The notes beneath the pieces were generated by a model. The model saw only the letters and a list, made by a program, of their open reading frames with translations. It did not search any database and was not told where the DNA came from. This document shows, piece by piece, positions 1 through 8,484 of a stretch of DNA of 64,000 nt (position 1 is the stretch's first letter; every line of letters begins with the position of its first letter). The position numbers were made by a program, and so were the translations under genes. Where the stretch lies: NCBI RefSeq assembly GCF_004006175.1, contig NZ_CP033219.1, positions 2,294,001 through 2,358,000 of the forward strand, written 5' to 3'. The DNA comes from Parasedimentitalea marina. GTDB taxonomy: Bacteria; Pseudomonadota; Alphaproteobacteria; Rhodobacterales; Rhodobacteraceae.

Positions 1-1
1 G

Positions 2-109
2 TCGATTGTTGTGCAAGACGTTCCCCCAGGTGCACTTGCCGTGGGACACAAAGCCCGAATCCAGGGCGAGGCCCAAATTAGTTTCAGCCCCAAGCCGGAG
101 ATCTCATAA
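2..109 (+). CDS. C-terminal end of a hexapeptide-repeat acyltransferase (partial)
   Basis: The open frame enters from the left edge and stops at TAA 107-109. The visible 35 residues contain VVQDVPPGALAVGHKARI, the usual ending of left-handed beta-helix acetyltransferases (serine O-acetyltransferase or GlmU-like), where a final coil and the phrase DVPPGALAVG close the active-site trimer interface. The stop overlaps the start of the next gene (TAATG), so the two are probably cotranscribed and translationally coupled. Which acyltransferase it is cannot be told from this short piece. Confidence 0.55.
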   Translation, partial: SIVVQDVPPGALAVGHKARIQGEAQISFSPKPEIS

Positions 110-990
110 TGAATGCGTCCTTTGGCATTGATCATCCGTTGCTTGCAACCAACGACATCGAAGGACTACGTAAAAGGCTGATATCACTGGGGTTTAACAT
201 GACCGCCATCGGGAGGCACCCATGGGGTACCAGCACCAGCCTTGCAATGTTCAACGGGTGTTTGATTGAAATTATGGGCATATATGACGAAGCCCTTTTG
301 GACGAGGTCCCCTCTGGTAATTTCCGCTTTGGTCGTCATGTTTATGAGCATCTTCAGATCCGTGAGGGCGTCGCGTTGTCGGCCTTGCACAGCACCGATT
401 CAATTGCCGATGCCCGAAAGGCAAAGGCAGCAGGCTTCATCGTTGCCGGGCGTCTTGAATTTGGTCGTAATGTGATCCTGCCAGATGGGACCGAAGGACG
501 AACTAAAACCACCCTCGCGTTGCTTCCTGACGAAAAGTTCCCGCGCCTGTCACTGTTCCTTTGCCAACAACATCGCCCTGAATTGATCTATGTGCCTGAA
601 TGGTTAGAGCATCCAAATAAAGTCAGTGGAATATGTGGGGTCAACATACTGGCAGGTAAACAATTTCACGCTGAATTAAAGGCACGGTTTGAAGGTATAT
701 ATAAAAGTTGCAATTTGATAAATGGTGGATTTCAATGCCAGACGGCCAACGGCATCATCCGTATACTGGAGATCGATACATTCGAACAGGTCATTGGACC
801 TCTTCCCGATGGGTTACGAAAGGACAATTCCCCCTGCATCGCAGGCATGGATTTAGTCATGTCCGATCCAAATATGACGCATGAATTCCTAAAGAAATCC
901 AACATTGAATTCCGTATCATCGAAAATGGATTTACACTTACAAATCCGTCATTGACCGCGAATACAATCCTACGAATGCTCAATAAATAA
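109..990 (+). CDS. VOC-superfamily (glyoxalase-like) protein
   Basis: A 293-residue soluble protein with no signal peptide. It begins IDHPLLATNDIEGLRKRLISLGF, the opening strand-helix of a VOC beta-alpha-beta-beta-beta module with the metal-ligand type His at residue 9. A second GRHVYEH segment near residue 75 and a repeat of the fold in the C-terminal half (CGVNILAGKQFHAELKARF) fit the two-module Glyoxalase_3 type. The substrate is unknown; these proteins are usually cytosolic metal-dependent lyases, isomerases or dioxygenases. It overlaps the upstream acyltransferase stop by one base, suggesting a shared operon. The family call is confident, the function is not. Confidence 0.7.
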   Translation: MNASFGIDHPLLATNDIEGLRKRLISLGFNMTAIGRHPWGTSTSLAMFNGCLIEIMGIYDEALLDEVPSGNFRFGRHVYEHLQIREGVALSALHSTDSIADARKAKAAGFIVAGRLEFGRNVILPDGTEGRTKTTLALLPDEKFPRLSLFLCQQHRPELIYVPEWLEHPNKVSGICGVNILAGKQFHAELKARFEGIYKSCNLINGGFQCQTANGIIRILEIDTFEQVIGPLPDGLRKDNSPCIAGMDLVMSDPNMTHEFLKKSNIEFRIIENGFTLTNPSLTANTILRMLNK

Positions 991-1328
991 ACGATTTTCA
1001 CGCACATCCGCTTGCTCACTGACGATATATCTCGCTGTCAGTTTAAGCGTGATCAATAAGCCATCAGCCCCCCGTCTGTCACATCCCAACCGTTAAGAAT
1101 TAAATATAATTCAATTAAAATGATTAATCTTTCGCCCAGCTTTCGCCACAAACAAACCGCTTCAGCACTGCATTTATTGACCATACCTTAACACAATCCC
1201 AAGTTTGGAAATTCACTTGGGAATTAAGTCATGTGTCCAAAGCCCAGCCAGAATGCTGTGCAGTGCTTCTCTGCATATGAGGAGAACTCGGTTTTTGGCA
1301 GTGTTTCTCAAAATGAGGTCAATCAAAT
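991..1328. other. Intergenic region upstream of flagellin
   Basis: No coding frame is convincing here. Positions 1092-1130 are very AT-rich and contain several TTAA half-sites, but none has the N7 spacing of a CtrA box. No good sigma-28 promoter is recognisable. It presumably holds the flagellin promoter. Confidence 0.4.
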
Positions 1329-2174
1329 ATGACAAGTATCAATACCAATTCAGGTGCGCTGACCGCGCTGCAAATGCTTGGGGGAACCGTCGAGCAAAGA
1401 GAGGTCGTCCAGGAAGATATCGCGACCGGAAAAGAGGTAGACACAGCAAAAGACAACGCCGCACTGTGGGCCATTTCACAAGTTATGGAAGTAGATGTAG
1501 CTGGATTCGCTGCTGTTTCTGGTTCCCTGACCCTGGGCGAGGCAACTGCATCGGTGGCCGCAGTCGGCGCCGAACGGATGACTGACGTATTATTGGAAAT
1601 GAAACAGCTGACCATAATAGCTGGCAGCGGTGCCGTGGATTATGGTAAAATCGAAGCCCAGATGGCCCAGAAAACGGAACAGCTGAATTCGATTATTTCC
1701 TCGACACAGTTCAACGGTGTAAACCTGCTTAAGACGGATATCGACGGGGCTGGAAACTCGTCGCTTACGATTGCATCATCGATGGATCGAACTGGGTCAT
1801 CGGCGGCCAATCTTGCGACTATTTCCGTCGACAGTCTTAACTTTGAAGGAAGTACCAGCTTCGACATCAACAACCGAACCGCGATAACGGACCCCGCCAG
1901 TGCCCAGATGGCGCTCAGTGAAATCGAAGGTTTTTTGAATTTTGCGATCGAGGGTGCAGCCTCCCTTGGGGCCAGTGCCAGTAAAATATCGAGTCAGAAT
2001 GACTTTATTGGCAAACTATCAGACAGCATGGAACTGGGTATCAGTGCGATAACGGATACTAACATTGAGCAAGCCTCTGTTCGTCTTGCCACCCTCAATG
2101 CTCAGCAACAACTCGGCGGTTTATCACTCTCTATTGCAAATGCATCGCCACTTAGCTTGCTAGCACTTACCTAA
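1329..2174 (+). CDS. Flagellin
   Basis: A 281-residue flagellin, the self-polymerising subunit of the flagellar filament, exported by the flagellar type III system. The N-terminal D0/D1 helix reads MTSINTNSGALTALQ with the hallmark IATGKEVDTAKDNAALWAIS (residues 31-50). The middle has QFNGVNLL and the C-terminal helix ends in SVRLATLNAQQQLGGLSLSIAN. The short variable region is typical of roseobacter flagellins, close in length to their usual 270-290 residues. It is monocistronic, with a strong hairpin just downstream, and no other flagellar gene lies within the window. That suggests either a supernumerary filament gene or one separated from the main cluster. Confidence 0.93.
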   Translation: MTSINTNSGALTALQMLGGTVEQREVVQEDIATGKEVDTAKDNAALWAISQVMEVDVAGFAAVSGSLTLGEATASVAAVGAERMTDVLLEMKQLTIIAGSGAVDYGKIEAQMAQKTEQLNSIISSTQFNGVNLLKTDIDGAGNSSLTIASSMDRTGSSAANLATISVDSLNFEGSTSFDINNRTAITDPASAQMALSEIEGFLNFAIEGAASLGASASKISSQNDFIGKLSDSMELGISAITDTNIEQASVRLATLNAQQQLGGLSLSIANASPLSLLALT

Positions 2175-2183
2175 CACATATTT

Positions 2184-2205
2184 GGGCCGGGATCTGTCCC
2201 GGCCC
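2184..2205 (+). terminator. Hairpin terminator after flagellin
   Basis: A perfect 9-bp stem (GGGCCGGGA / TCCCGGCCC) with a TCTG loop lies ten bases after the flagellin stop. Only a weak T-rich tail follows, so it is a strong hairpin with moderate terminator character. Confidence 0.7.
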
Positions 2206-2293
2206 GTCCATCTTTCAGTAGTCAGAGTGTCAGCAAAAGGTAACCAGACATGATTGAATTCCTGGTAGACCGCGATACCGAGGCCTTCGAAAA

Positions 2294-2488
2294 AAAGCCA
2301 CCACTGACTTGGGTGGTGCCTCTGAAAACCTGCGGCTTCTTACGGCAGATGTTACTGATGAAAAGATCTCAATGGGTCATCATGGTCGGCCTGAGGAAAT
2401 TGCACAATCGGTACTTTTTCTGGCCTCCAAGCAAAGCAGCTTTACCACTGGCACCACGTTCTTGGCTGATGGCCGGATGAACATCTAA
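2294..2488 (+). pseudogene. C-terminal fragment of a short-chain dehydrogenase/reductase
   Basis: Read in the frame ending at TAA 2486-2488, the sequence gives HHGRPEEIAQSVLFLAS followed by FTTGTTFLADGRMNI. This is the classical C-terminal end of an NAD(P)-dependent SDR (GRPEEIA...FLAS...SFTTG...LADGG), with R in place of the usual second G. There is no Rossmann domain or catalytic YxxxK upstream, so only about the last 60 residues survive. It sits beside the decayed liv and GMC genes and probably belonged to the same catabolic locus. Confidence 0.8.
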
Positions 2489-2586
2489 AAAGTGCAACCC
2501 TGTCCATATAAAACCGAGCAGATCGGAAACCCAACTGCTCGTCATTTCCACATTCATTTTATCGACTCTTTCAGAGAAAACGCAGG

Positions 2587-2709
2587 TTAACCCGCCCCGT
2601 TCGCCCCAAGGACGGCCGTGACCTGTCCGGCCTCCAGAGGCAGGTTCATGGCTGACACCAATGAACAAGGTCCGTCATTTATGGATATTTTTGCAAGTTT
2701 CAGTGACAT
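2587..2709 (-). pseudogene. LivF-type ABC ATPase, N-terminal fragment
   Basis: Only 40 residues remain: a start at 2709, the opening MSLKLAKISI, and EAGQVTAVLGANGAG, which is a Walker A loop cut off before its GKT by a stop at 2587. In an intact branched-chain amino-acid transporter this would be the second ATPase. It follows the livG remnant with the usual close spacing (TGATTATG). Confidence 0.8.
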
Positions 2710-2711
2710 AA

Positions 2712-3372
2712 TCAGACCTCCTCTGTACCAAGATAAGCAGCTTTTACTTTGGGGTCAGACAGCACAGCCGCTGTCGGCCCAAGGGCAATTTTCTTACCGA
2801 AATCCAGCACCAGTGTTTCCGCATGGATCCGGGCGATCGAATCCACATCGTGGTTAATCACCAATGTCTGTGCCCGGTCCGGTCATGAATGCCCAAGAAC
2901 AGATCCCCCAAGCGGGCGGTTTCTTCGAATGACAAGCCGCCCGCCGGTTCGTCAAACATGATCACTTTGGGCTTTCCAACAAGGCATTTGGCGACATCGG
3001 TCAGCCGCCGTTCAAACGAATTGCGCAATGTGCCTGATTTTTCCACGCGATCTGCCATGCCGACGATCTCCAAAACCCGCAACACCTCCTGACGTTTTCG
3101 CGCAGCTCCCTGTGGTGAGTGATCGGTTTGAACCAGCACATTCTCGGCAATGGTCAGGTCATCGGCAATTTCTTCCTTTTGAAGCGACCGCCGCAGCCCC
3201 CAATGTGCGCGTTTGTATGGGGCGAGCCCCATCAGGTTTTCACAATTCCGGATGATCTGACCACCCTGGGTCGCAACAAAACCGGACACCACGTTCATCA
3301 ATGCCGTCTTTCCCGCCCCGTTTGGGCCGATGATACCGCTCACCGGTTTTGAGAAATTTGCATCAACTCCGT
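2712..3372 (-). pseudogene. LivG-type ABC ATPase remnant
   Basis: It contains Walker A (IIGPNGAGKTALMN), KCLVGKPKVIMFDEPAGGL (Walker B and D-loop) and the C-terminal stretch TLVINHDVDSIARIHAETLV. The last part is in a different frame from the first, so a frameshift lies near 2872. The usual LSxGQ signature is replaced by SFERRLTDVAKCL. The 5' end is fused in frame to livM sequence and the normal start is missing. As an enzyme it is dead; as a relic its identity is clear. Confidence 0.8.
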
Positions 3373-3580
3373 CAGGCGCAGCGGCTATCACAGCCCCGAA
3401 CCAGTACCGAGCACCACCCACCACGGCGAGCGCAAAGAGCAAGATACTCTCACTGGCCTTAAAGGTGCCGCCATTTGGAAACTGAAACGTTGCCAGAATG
3501 ATCTCCAGCCCGCCAGCTACCATCAACGTAATCAAAGCAAGGTAAAGTCCGAGCACTCGAAGCACTGCCAGCGCCAGCAC
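3373..3580 (-). pseudogene. LivM-type permease fragment
   Basis: About 70 residues of LivM-like membrane sequence (VLGLYLALITLMVAGGLEIILA, then SILLFALAVVGGARYWFGAVI), joined in frame to livH sequence on one side and livG on the other. A normal LivM is over 300 residues. The hydrophobic segments and the family-typical 'ALITL' and 'GG...GAVIAA' phrases give the assignment. Deletions have produced a chimeric open frame that could be misannotated as one gene. Confidence 0.65.
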
Positions 3581-4064
3581 CCAGCCCTGGACCATCATTG
3601 CCAGACTGGTAGTCCCAGCAATCACACCCGACAGCCCCCAGGCAATGGTTTCTGCCTTCAAGATCGGAATACCGACCAGCGCAAACCCCAAGGTCGCCAC
3701 TGCCTTTACCCCGGTTCGCGCCACGCCAGCACAGGTGCGATCATGCGCCCGTAAAGCAGCGATATCGACAAGGATACAGACCAGCCAAGTAATCGGCGTC
3801 CAGACGCCCCATTGGACCAGTTGCCAGGCGGTCACAACACCTGCAGCCCTTGCAGAAGTTCAGGACCCCGGTGGCGCGAAACAGCACCACCGAACCAATT
3901 CCGCCCAGTGCATACAATAACCCAACCGCAAGGCCGGATACAAAAAAACCGATAAACTTGGGCGGTTTAACCCAACCCAGACAGGTGACAATGGCCACGA
4001 TAAGCACGGTGTATAACAGCCAGTTGATGTAACTCATCTTGGTCACGGCGTCTGTCCCATTCAC
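3581..4064 (-). pseudogene. LivH-type permease remnant, frameshifted
   Basis: The frame starting at 4064 gives an N-terminal membrane segment and LYALGGIGSVVLFRATGVLNF, the family-typical start of LivH-like permeases (LiaLaaiGlvLiyratGvlNFAQG). After about residue 70 the homology continues in another frame (MTAWQLVQWGVWTP..., then GVKAVATLGFAL and AETIAWGLSGVIAGTTSL). A frameshift near 3840 and loss of the C-terminal half make it a pseudogene. It precedes livM/livG as in intact liv operons. Confidence 0.75.
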
Positions 4065-4390
4065 ACGTCACCAGCGTCATGGACCAGTTTAGCTGCAACC
4101 TGTGCGGCAAGTTCCGGAGTCCATTGGTCGTTTTCCACGCGGTAATCAATGGGGCGTCCAATGATACCACCATTGGCATTAAAGCAGGAAAAATAGGCTG
4201 CCACCGCATCAGTCGAAGTAGAAAAATCACAAGGTGCGGCAGTCCCGTGAATACCTCCAACTATGACGGGCTTTCCGGTTGCGGCGGCGCCAGTATTGGC
4301 GCCGCACGATGGTGCTGTTGCGGCCTGATCGGCAACGGCCAGACCAAAAAGGCCCGCCGTTGCCGACAATACGATATTCAGTTTCTTCAT
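4061..4390 (-). pseudogene. Truncated branched-chain amino-acid type substrate-binding protein
   Basis: It starts with a signal peptide (MKKLNIVLSATAGLFGLAVA) followed by KPVIVGGIHGTAAPCDFSTS and GGIIGRPIDYRVENDQWTPE, matching the N-terminal lobe of LivK-type periplasmic binding proteins. It stops after 109 residues, where the family has about 380-400, so the hinge and second lobe are gone. It is the first gene of the decayed liv set on the minus strand. Confidence 0.8.
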
Positions 4391-4458
4391 GGTGTCCTCC
4401 CTAGGTGTGTCGCTTTGTTACGACGTCTTTTGTCCCGGCCCTCCGGGGAACAAGATTA

Positions 4459-5851
4459 CTAGTCAGCGATTGAGCTGCTCAGAGCCTCCTTGTCCGTAAA
4501 GAAACGAGCAACGCGCTCGGCTATCATCATTGTGGATGCGTTTGTATTGCCTGACACCAGTCGCGGCATGATGGAGGCATCGGCAACCCGTAGGCTTTGA
4601 ACACCCCGCACGCGCAATTCAGCATCAACAACCGCCATACGGTCGGTAACCGTGCCCATCTTCGCGGTGCCAACCGGATGAAACACGTTTTTTGCAGTCC
4701 GACGGACATAGTCCCTTAAGGCGTTGTCGCTCTTCTCAATCCCTGGCACAGGCAGGGCCCTGCGCTTGATCAAGCGCGCCAGTGACGGAGCCTCCGGGAT
4801 CTCGATTGATTTCTTCACGCCCCATACTAGGATCTCAAGTTCATCTGAGTTTGAGAAAATACCTGCATCGAACAGCGCTGGGTCTTTCGAATTTGCCGAC
4901 CTCAGCTTGACTGACCCGCGAGACTTGGGCCGCAAGAAGCACAGGCCAATGGTAATGCCGTGTTCTTCAATGGGCGCACGATCCGTCCAACCCGCCATGA
5001 CCGGCAGAACGTGCAATTGCAAATCTGGTAGACCTGCATCCGAGACATCGATGAAACCGCCGCATTCGATGCCAATAGTCCGGTGCGCGTTGCCAAGTAC
5101 TGCACCATATGCAGCGCCCCCCGGACGCCTTTGTCTTGGCGATAAAAGGAAATCGGGTCGTGGGTGACGCCCTGAACAGTGGTTTCCAGATGATCCTGAA
5201 AGTTCTCGCTACCCCCCCGGCAGATTTGCAACCACGTCGATGCCATGGCCTGACAGGTGATCTGCATCGCCAATACCTGACAGCTGCATCGGACGGGGCG
5301 TTTCTATGGCGCCATCTCACAAGATCACTTCACCGGCAGCGCCTTTGCGGGTGCCATTTTCCAGTTCAACACCGATCGCCCGTGTTCCCTCAAACAACAC
5401 GCGGGCAACGCGGCTCTCAGCCAGGATCTTGAGGATTTTCCGCGCTTCAGCTTTTCTTAAGGACGCATCCGCTGCTGCCCAACGGCGACCATTGTGAGTG
5501 GTTGTCTGGTAGAACCCTACCCCGGTTATGCGCGCAGTCATTGAAGTCAGGATTGTAAGGGATTCCAGCCCCTTGCGCGGCGCGGATAGAGGCCCGGCTT
5601 AACGGGTGGTGAAACCCGGTTTCCGAGACATGCGGCCCACCCTCGGTTCCGTGGAACTGTCCGGAGAGCTCAATATTGCTTTCCAGATCACGAAACACCG
5701 GCAGCACGTTCGAGTAAACCCGGCCGCGATTTCCGTTCTGGGCCCAGCCGTCATAATCCTCGGCCTGTCCACGCACATACAGCATAACATTCACCGATGA
5801 GCTGCTGCCGATCACATTGCCCTGGATCACAACCGAGGATCGCCCGCTCAC
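4459..5851 (-). pseudogene. GMC-family oxidoreductase (choline dehydrogenase-like), multiply frameshifted
   Basis: Four successive pieces on the minus strand match a GMC flavoenzyme in order. They are GNVIGSSSSVNVMLYVRGQAEDYDGWAQ (5851-5600); ITGVGFYQTTTHNGRRWAAADASL with ARVLFEGTRAIGVEL (5541-5317); NFQDHLETTVQGV (about 5200); and the C-terminal domain with VFHPVGTAKMG and ADASIMPRLVSGNTNASTMMIAE (5022-4459). They lie in different frames. The N-terminal FAD-binding GxGxxG segment is absent, because the 5' end is truncated at about 5850 against an AraC fragment. The enzyme would have oxidised an alcohol using FAD. Confidence 0.88.
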
Positions 5852-5869
5852 AGCTTAAGACAATTCTCC

Positions 5870-6174
5870 GACGGGGGTTGGCAGTTATCGATCTGAGTTT
5901 CACAGACGACGAATTTACGATACCACAGATTGCGGAACGGCTTGGCATATCAATGCGGAAGTTGCAGCGCAGCTTTGCCCTAATCAGAACAACGCCAACC
6001 GATTATCTGATCCAAAAAAGGCTGGAACACGCCTGTCAGTTGCTTCGGGCGCGTCGATCAAAACAAGGGACCCAACTGGTCTCGACTATCGCCTACGCCA
6101 GCGGATTCAACGATGTTTCATATTCTAACCATCAGTTTCGACGGGCCTTTGGCTGTGCACCAGGTCAATTCTGA
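5870..6174 (+). pseudogene. AraC-family regulator, C-terminal DNA-binding domain only
   Basis: The reading frame gives FTIPQIAERLGISMRKLQRSFALIRTTPTDYLIQKRLEHACQLL and AYASGFNDVSYSNHQFRRAFGCAPGQF, i.e. both helix-turn-helix motifs of an AraC/XylS domain. The ligand-binding N-terminus is missing: homology begins at about 5870, exactly where the divergent GMC gene is also cut. A single deletion appears to have removed the 5' ends and the shared promoter of both genes. An ATG at 5797 opens the frame but the first 25 residues are unrelated. Confidence 0.75.
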
Positions 6175-6189
6175 AGTTCCCTGTCGATG

Positions 6190-7134
6190 TCAGGACTGGC
6201 TGCGCAATTGGCGCGGCGTCAGATCAAACTCTGCTTTGAAAGCACGGGTCATAGCGCTGGCATTTTCATACCCACATCGGGCAGCGATTTCAGTCACCCG
6301 TTGATCCGTGTCGCTCACCAGTTTTCGAGCCAAGTTCAACCGGAGCCTGCGGTAAACAGCCTGTGGCGTGGCCTTCAGTTCTGCCCGGATGCGCTGTTCA
6401 AGTGTTCTTTGCGTGCAACCCACCAACTGAGCAATATCTGCAATAGAGACAGGCCGTTCAAGATGTTCCTGCATGATTGAAATCGCCCGATCCACGGATC
6501 TAAGTTTGGTGCGCGAGACCGAAGGCTGCGACTGTGCCGTATCCCGGGACATGAACAATTGCGCCACTTCCATCGACAATAAAGGGTCGTGCGTTTCGCC
6601 TATCAGGTGCATGATAAGGTCGAAAGCTGCCATCGCCCCTGAACAGGTAATCCGGTCGCGATCTATCACAAATCGTTCACGCTGTGCGTTAACATCCGGA
6701 AATGTCTCGGCAAAACCGGTTAGCTCCTCCCAGTGAATTGTCGCGCGATACCCGTCTAGCAAACCTGCACTGGCCAAAAGCCAACTGCCCGTGTCCAACC
6801 CTGCCAGATAGGTATATCGGTTTGCAGCGGCCCTTAGGCCCTTGGTTATGTCCCATCCGCCAAGACCGCGAAACCCATACGATGGCATGACCATCAGGGC
6901 TGTGCCTGCCCCCTCTTTAAGCGCGGCATGAGGGGCGACCTGCATACCGCTGGAGCTGACAACTGGCGCGCCACCCAGTGTCAGGAACCGCCATTGATAC
7001 AGCGTGTTCCGTGACAACGTATTTGCCGCCCGCAAAGGCTCCACTGTGTTTGCCAGGCAATGAATGGAGAAATTGTCAAAAAGCAAGACATCGAAACTCT
7101 GTGTCCGGTCATCAATTTTTGTCAAACTCTGCAT
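6190..7134 (-). CDS. GlxA-family (DJ-1/PfpI plus AraC) transcriptional regulator, CdhR/GbdR-like
   Basis: A 314-residue regulator with a DJ-1/PfpI-like sensing domain (residues 14-185; FDVLLFDNFSIHCLANTVEPLRAAN) and a C-terminal AraC DNA-binding domain (about 215-314; SIADIAQLVGCTQRTLEQRIRAEL and EIAARCGYENASAMTRAFKAEF). In Pseudomonas, regulators of this architecture (GbdR, CdhR, ArgR) control glycine betaine, carnitine and arginine catabolism. It is divergent from the acyl-CoA dehydrogenase/CoA ligase/CaiD operon, so activation of that operon by a quaternary-amine ligand is the natural inference. Three AACTCTG direct repeats lie across its start and the intergenic region. The ligand is not visible from sequence. 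Confidence 0.88.
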   Translation of the reverse strand: MQSLTKIDDRTQSFDVLLFDNFSIHCLANTVEPLRAANTLSRNTLYQWRFLTLGGAPVVSSSGMQVAPHAALKEGAGTALMVMPSYGFRGLGGWDITKGLRAAANRYTYLAGLDTGSWLLASAGLLDGYRATIHWEELTGFAETFPDVNAQRERFVIDRDRITCSGAMAAFDLIMHLIGETHDPLLSMEVAQLFMSRDTAQSQPSVSRTKLRSVDRAISIMQEHLERPVSIADIAQLVGCTQRTLEQRIRAELKATPQAVYRRLRLNLARKLVSDTDQRVTEIAARCGYENASAMTRAFKAEFDLTPRQLRSQS

Positions 7135-7154
7135 AGTTTACGTCTAACTCTGCA
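7091..7154. promoter_or_regulatory. Direct repeats in the regulator/acyl-CoA dehydrogenase intergenic region
   Basis: GTCAAACTCTGCA (7121-7133) and GTCTAACTCTGCA (7142-7154) are near-identical and spaced 21 bp, two helical turns, with a third weaker copy TCGAAACTCTGT at 7091-7102. Phased direct repeats are the usual operator form of AraC-family activators. The first strong copy overlaps the regulator start codon, which would allow autorepression. Confidence 0.6.
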
Positions 7155-7216
7155 CGACACGGCAGCGCAAGACGCTATTTCATTCAGGGAAAATCATCGA
7201 CAAAGGAACCCGAGAA

Positions 7217-8377
7217 ATGCATTTTGGCTTGTCCGAAGAACAAGAGATGATCGTCTCGACTGTTCGCAGTTTCGTAGAAAAAGAAATCTACCCCCATGAG
7301 GCCGAAGTGGAGCGGACCGGTCAGGTTCCGATCGAGTTGGGTAACACAATCAAACAAAAGTGCATCGATCTGGGCTTTTACGCCTGTAACTTCCCTGAGG
7401 AGGTCGGCGGCGCGGGGCTAAGTCACACGGATTTCACCCTGGTCGAACGCGAGTTGGGCCGCGGATCGATGGCGCTGACGCATTTCTTTGGGCGCCCACA
7501 GAACATTCTGATGGCTTGTAACGACGAACAGCGCGAACGCTATCTGCTGCCGGCCGTACGTGGCGAGCGAATGGATGCGCTGGCGATGACGGAACCGGAC
7601 GCCGGATCGGATGTACGTGGCATGAAATGCCAGGCTATACGCGACGGTGGCGATTGGGTTGTGAACGGCTCAAAGCACTTCATCTCTGGCGCGGAACACG
7701 CTGATTTCTTTATCGTATTCATCGCGACCGGTGTGGATGAAACCCCCAAGGGGCCCAAGCGCCGGATCACCACTTTTCTGGTGGACCGTGATACACCGGG
7801 GTTTAATGTGCGCGATGGTTACAACTCGGTCAGTCACAAGGGCTACAAGAACTGTATCCTGACATTTGACGATTGCCGCCTGCCCGATGCGCAGGTGCTG
7901 GGTGAGGTCGACGGCGGTTTTGCGGTAATGAACGAATGGCTTTATGCCACCCGTTTGACCGTCGCGGCCTTCTCGGTTGGTCGGGCACGACGCTGCTTTG
8001 ACTATGCGCTGAACTATTCTGCCGAACGCAAACAGTTCGGCCAGCCGATTGGGAAATTTCAGGGCATCGGTTTCCAGATTGCGGACATGATCACCGAAAT
8101 CGACGCCGCCGAGTGGTTGACCCTGGCCGCAGCCTGGCGTCTGGATCAGGGCCTGCCCGCCAACCGCGAGATTGCATCTGCCAAGCTCTATGCCTCGGAA
8201 ACACTGGCGAGGGTCACCGACACCACCTTGCAGATCTTCGGTGGCATGGGGCTGATGGATGATTTCCCGATCGAACGTTTCTGGCGTGATGCCCGGGTAG
8301 AACGGATCTGGGACGGGACCTCGGAAATCCAGCGACATATTATCTCTCGCGATCTGCTGCGCCCACTCGGCGCCTGA
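7217..8377 (+). CDS. Acyl-CoA dehydrogenase, probably acting on gamma-butyrobetainyl-CoA
   Basis: A 386-residue FAD-dependent acyl-CoA dehydrogenase of normal length, with the N-terminal helical domain (MHFGLSEEQEMIVSTVRSFVEKEI), the FAD/substrate loop ALAMTEPDAGSDVRGM, and the C-terminal GGMGLMDDFPIERFWRDARVERIWDGTSEIQR. The usual catalytic glutamate of the YEGT motif is Asp here (WDGT). The start follows AAAGGA. It heads an operon with an acyl-CoA ligase and a CaiD homologue, so the likely reaction is alpha,beta-dehydrogenation of gamma-butyrobetainyl-CoA to crotonobetainyl-CoA, or the reverse as in CaiA. General acyl-CoA oxidation remains possible; the substrate is inferred from neighbours only. 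Confidence 0.9.
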   Translation: MHFGLSEEQEMIVSTVRSFVEKEIYPHEAEVERTGQVPIELGNTIKQKCIDLGFYACNFPEEVGGAGLSHTDFTLVERELGRGSMALTHFFGRPQNILMACNDEQRERYLLPAVRGERMDALAMTEPDAGSDVRGMKCQAIRDGGDWVVNGSKHFISGAEHADFFIVFIATGVDETPKGPKRRITTFLVDRDTPGFNVRDGYNSVSHKGYKNCILTFDDCRLPDAQVLGEVDGGFAVMNEWLYATRLTVAAFSVGRARRCFDYALNYSAERKQFGQPIGKFQGIGFQIADMITEIDAAEWLTLAAAWRLDQGLPANREIASAKLYASETLARVTDTTLQIFGGMGLMDDFPIERFWRDARVERIWDGTSEIQRHIISRDLLRPLGA

Positions 8378-8484
8378 ACCTGCTTTTCCCAGCGGTATTT
8401 TGCGGTTTCGATTGGCGGACTTTCTGCGCCAATTGGGACCCTACACCGCTGGGGCTCATTCAATTCTCGCTATATGGCCCGCGC

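Noticed and set aside
1092..1130. CtrA-type TTAA boxes upstream of flagellin
   Set aside because: TTAA half-sites occur but none with the required 7-base spacing.
2250..2480. 76-codon frame over the SDR fragment
   Set aside because: The protein-like sequence is in another frame (SDR C-terminus), so this one is a shadow.
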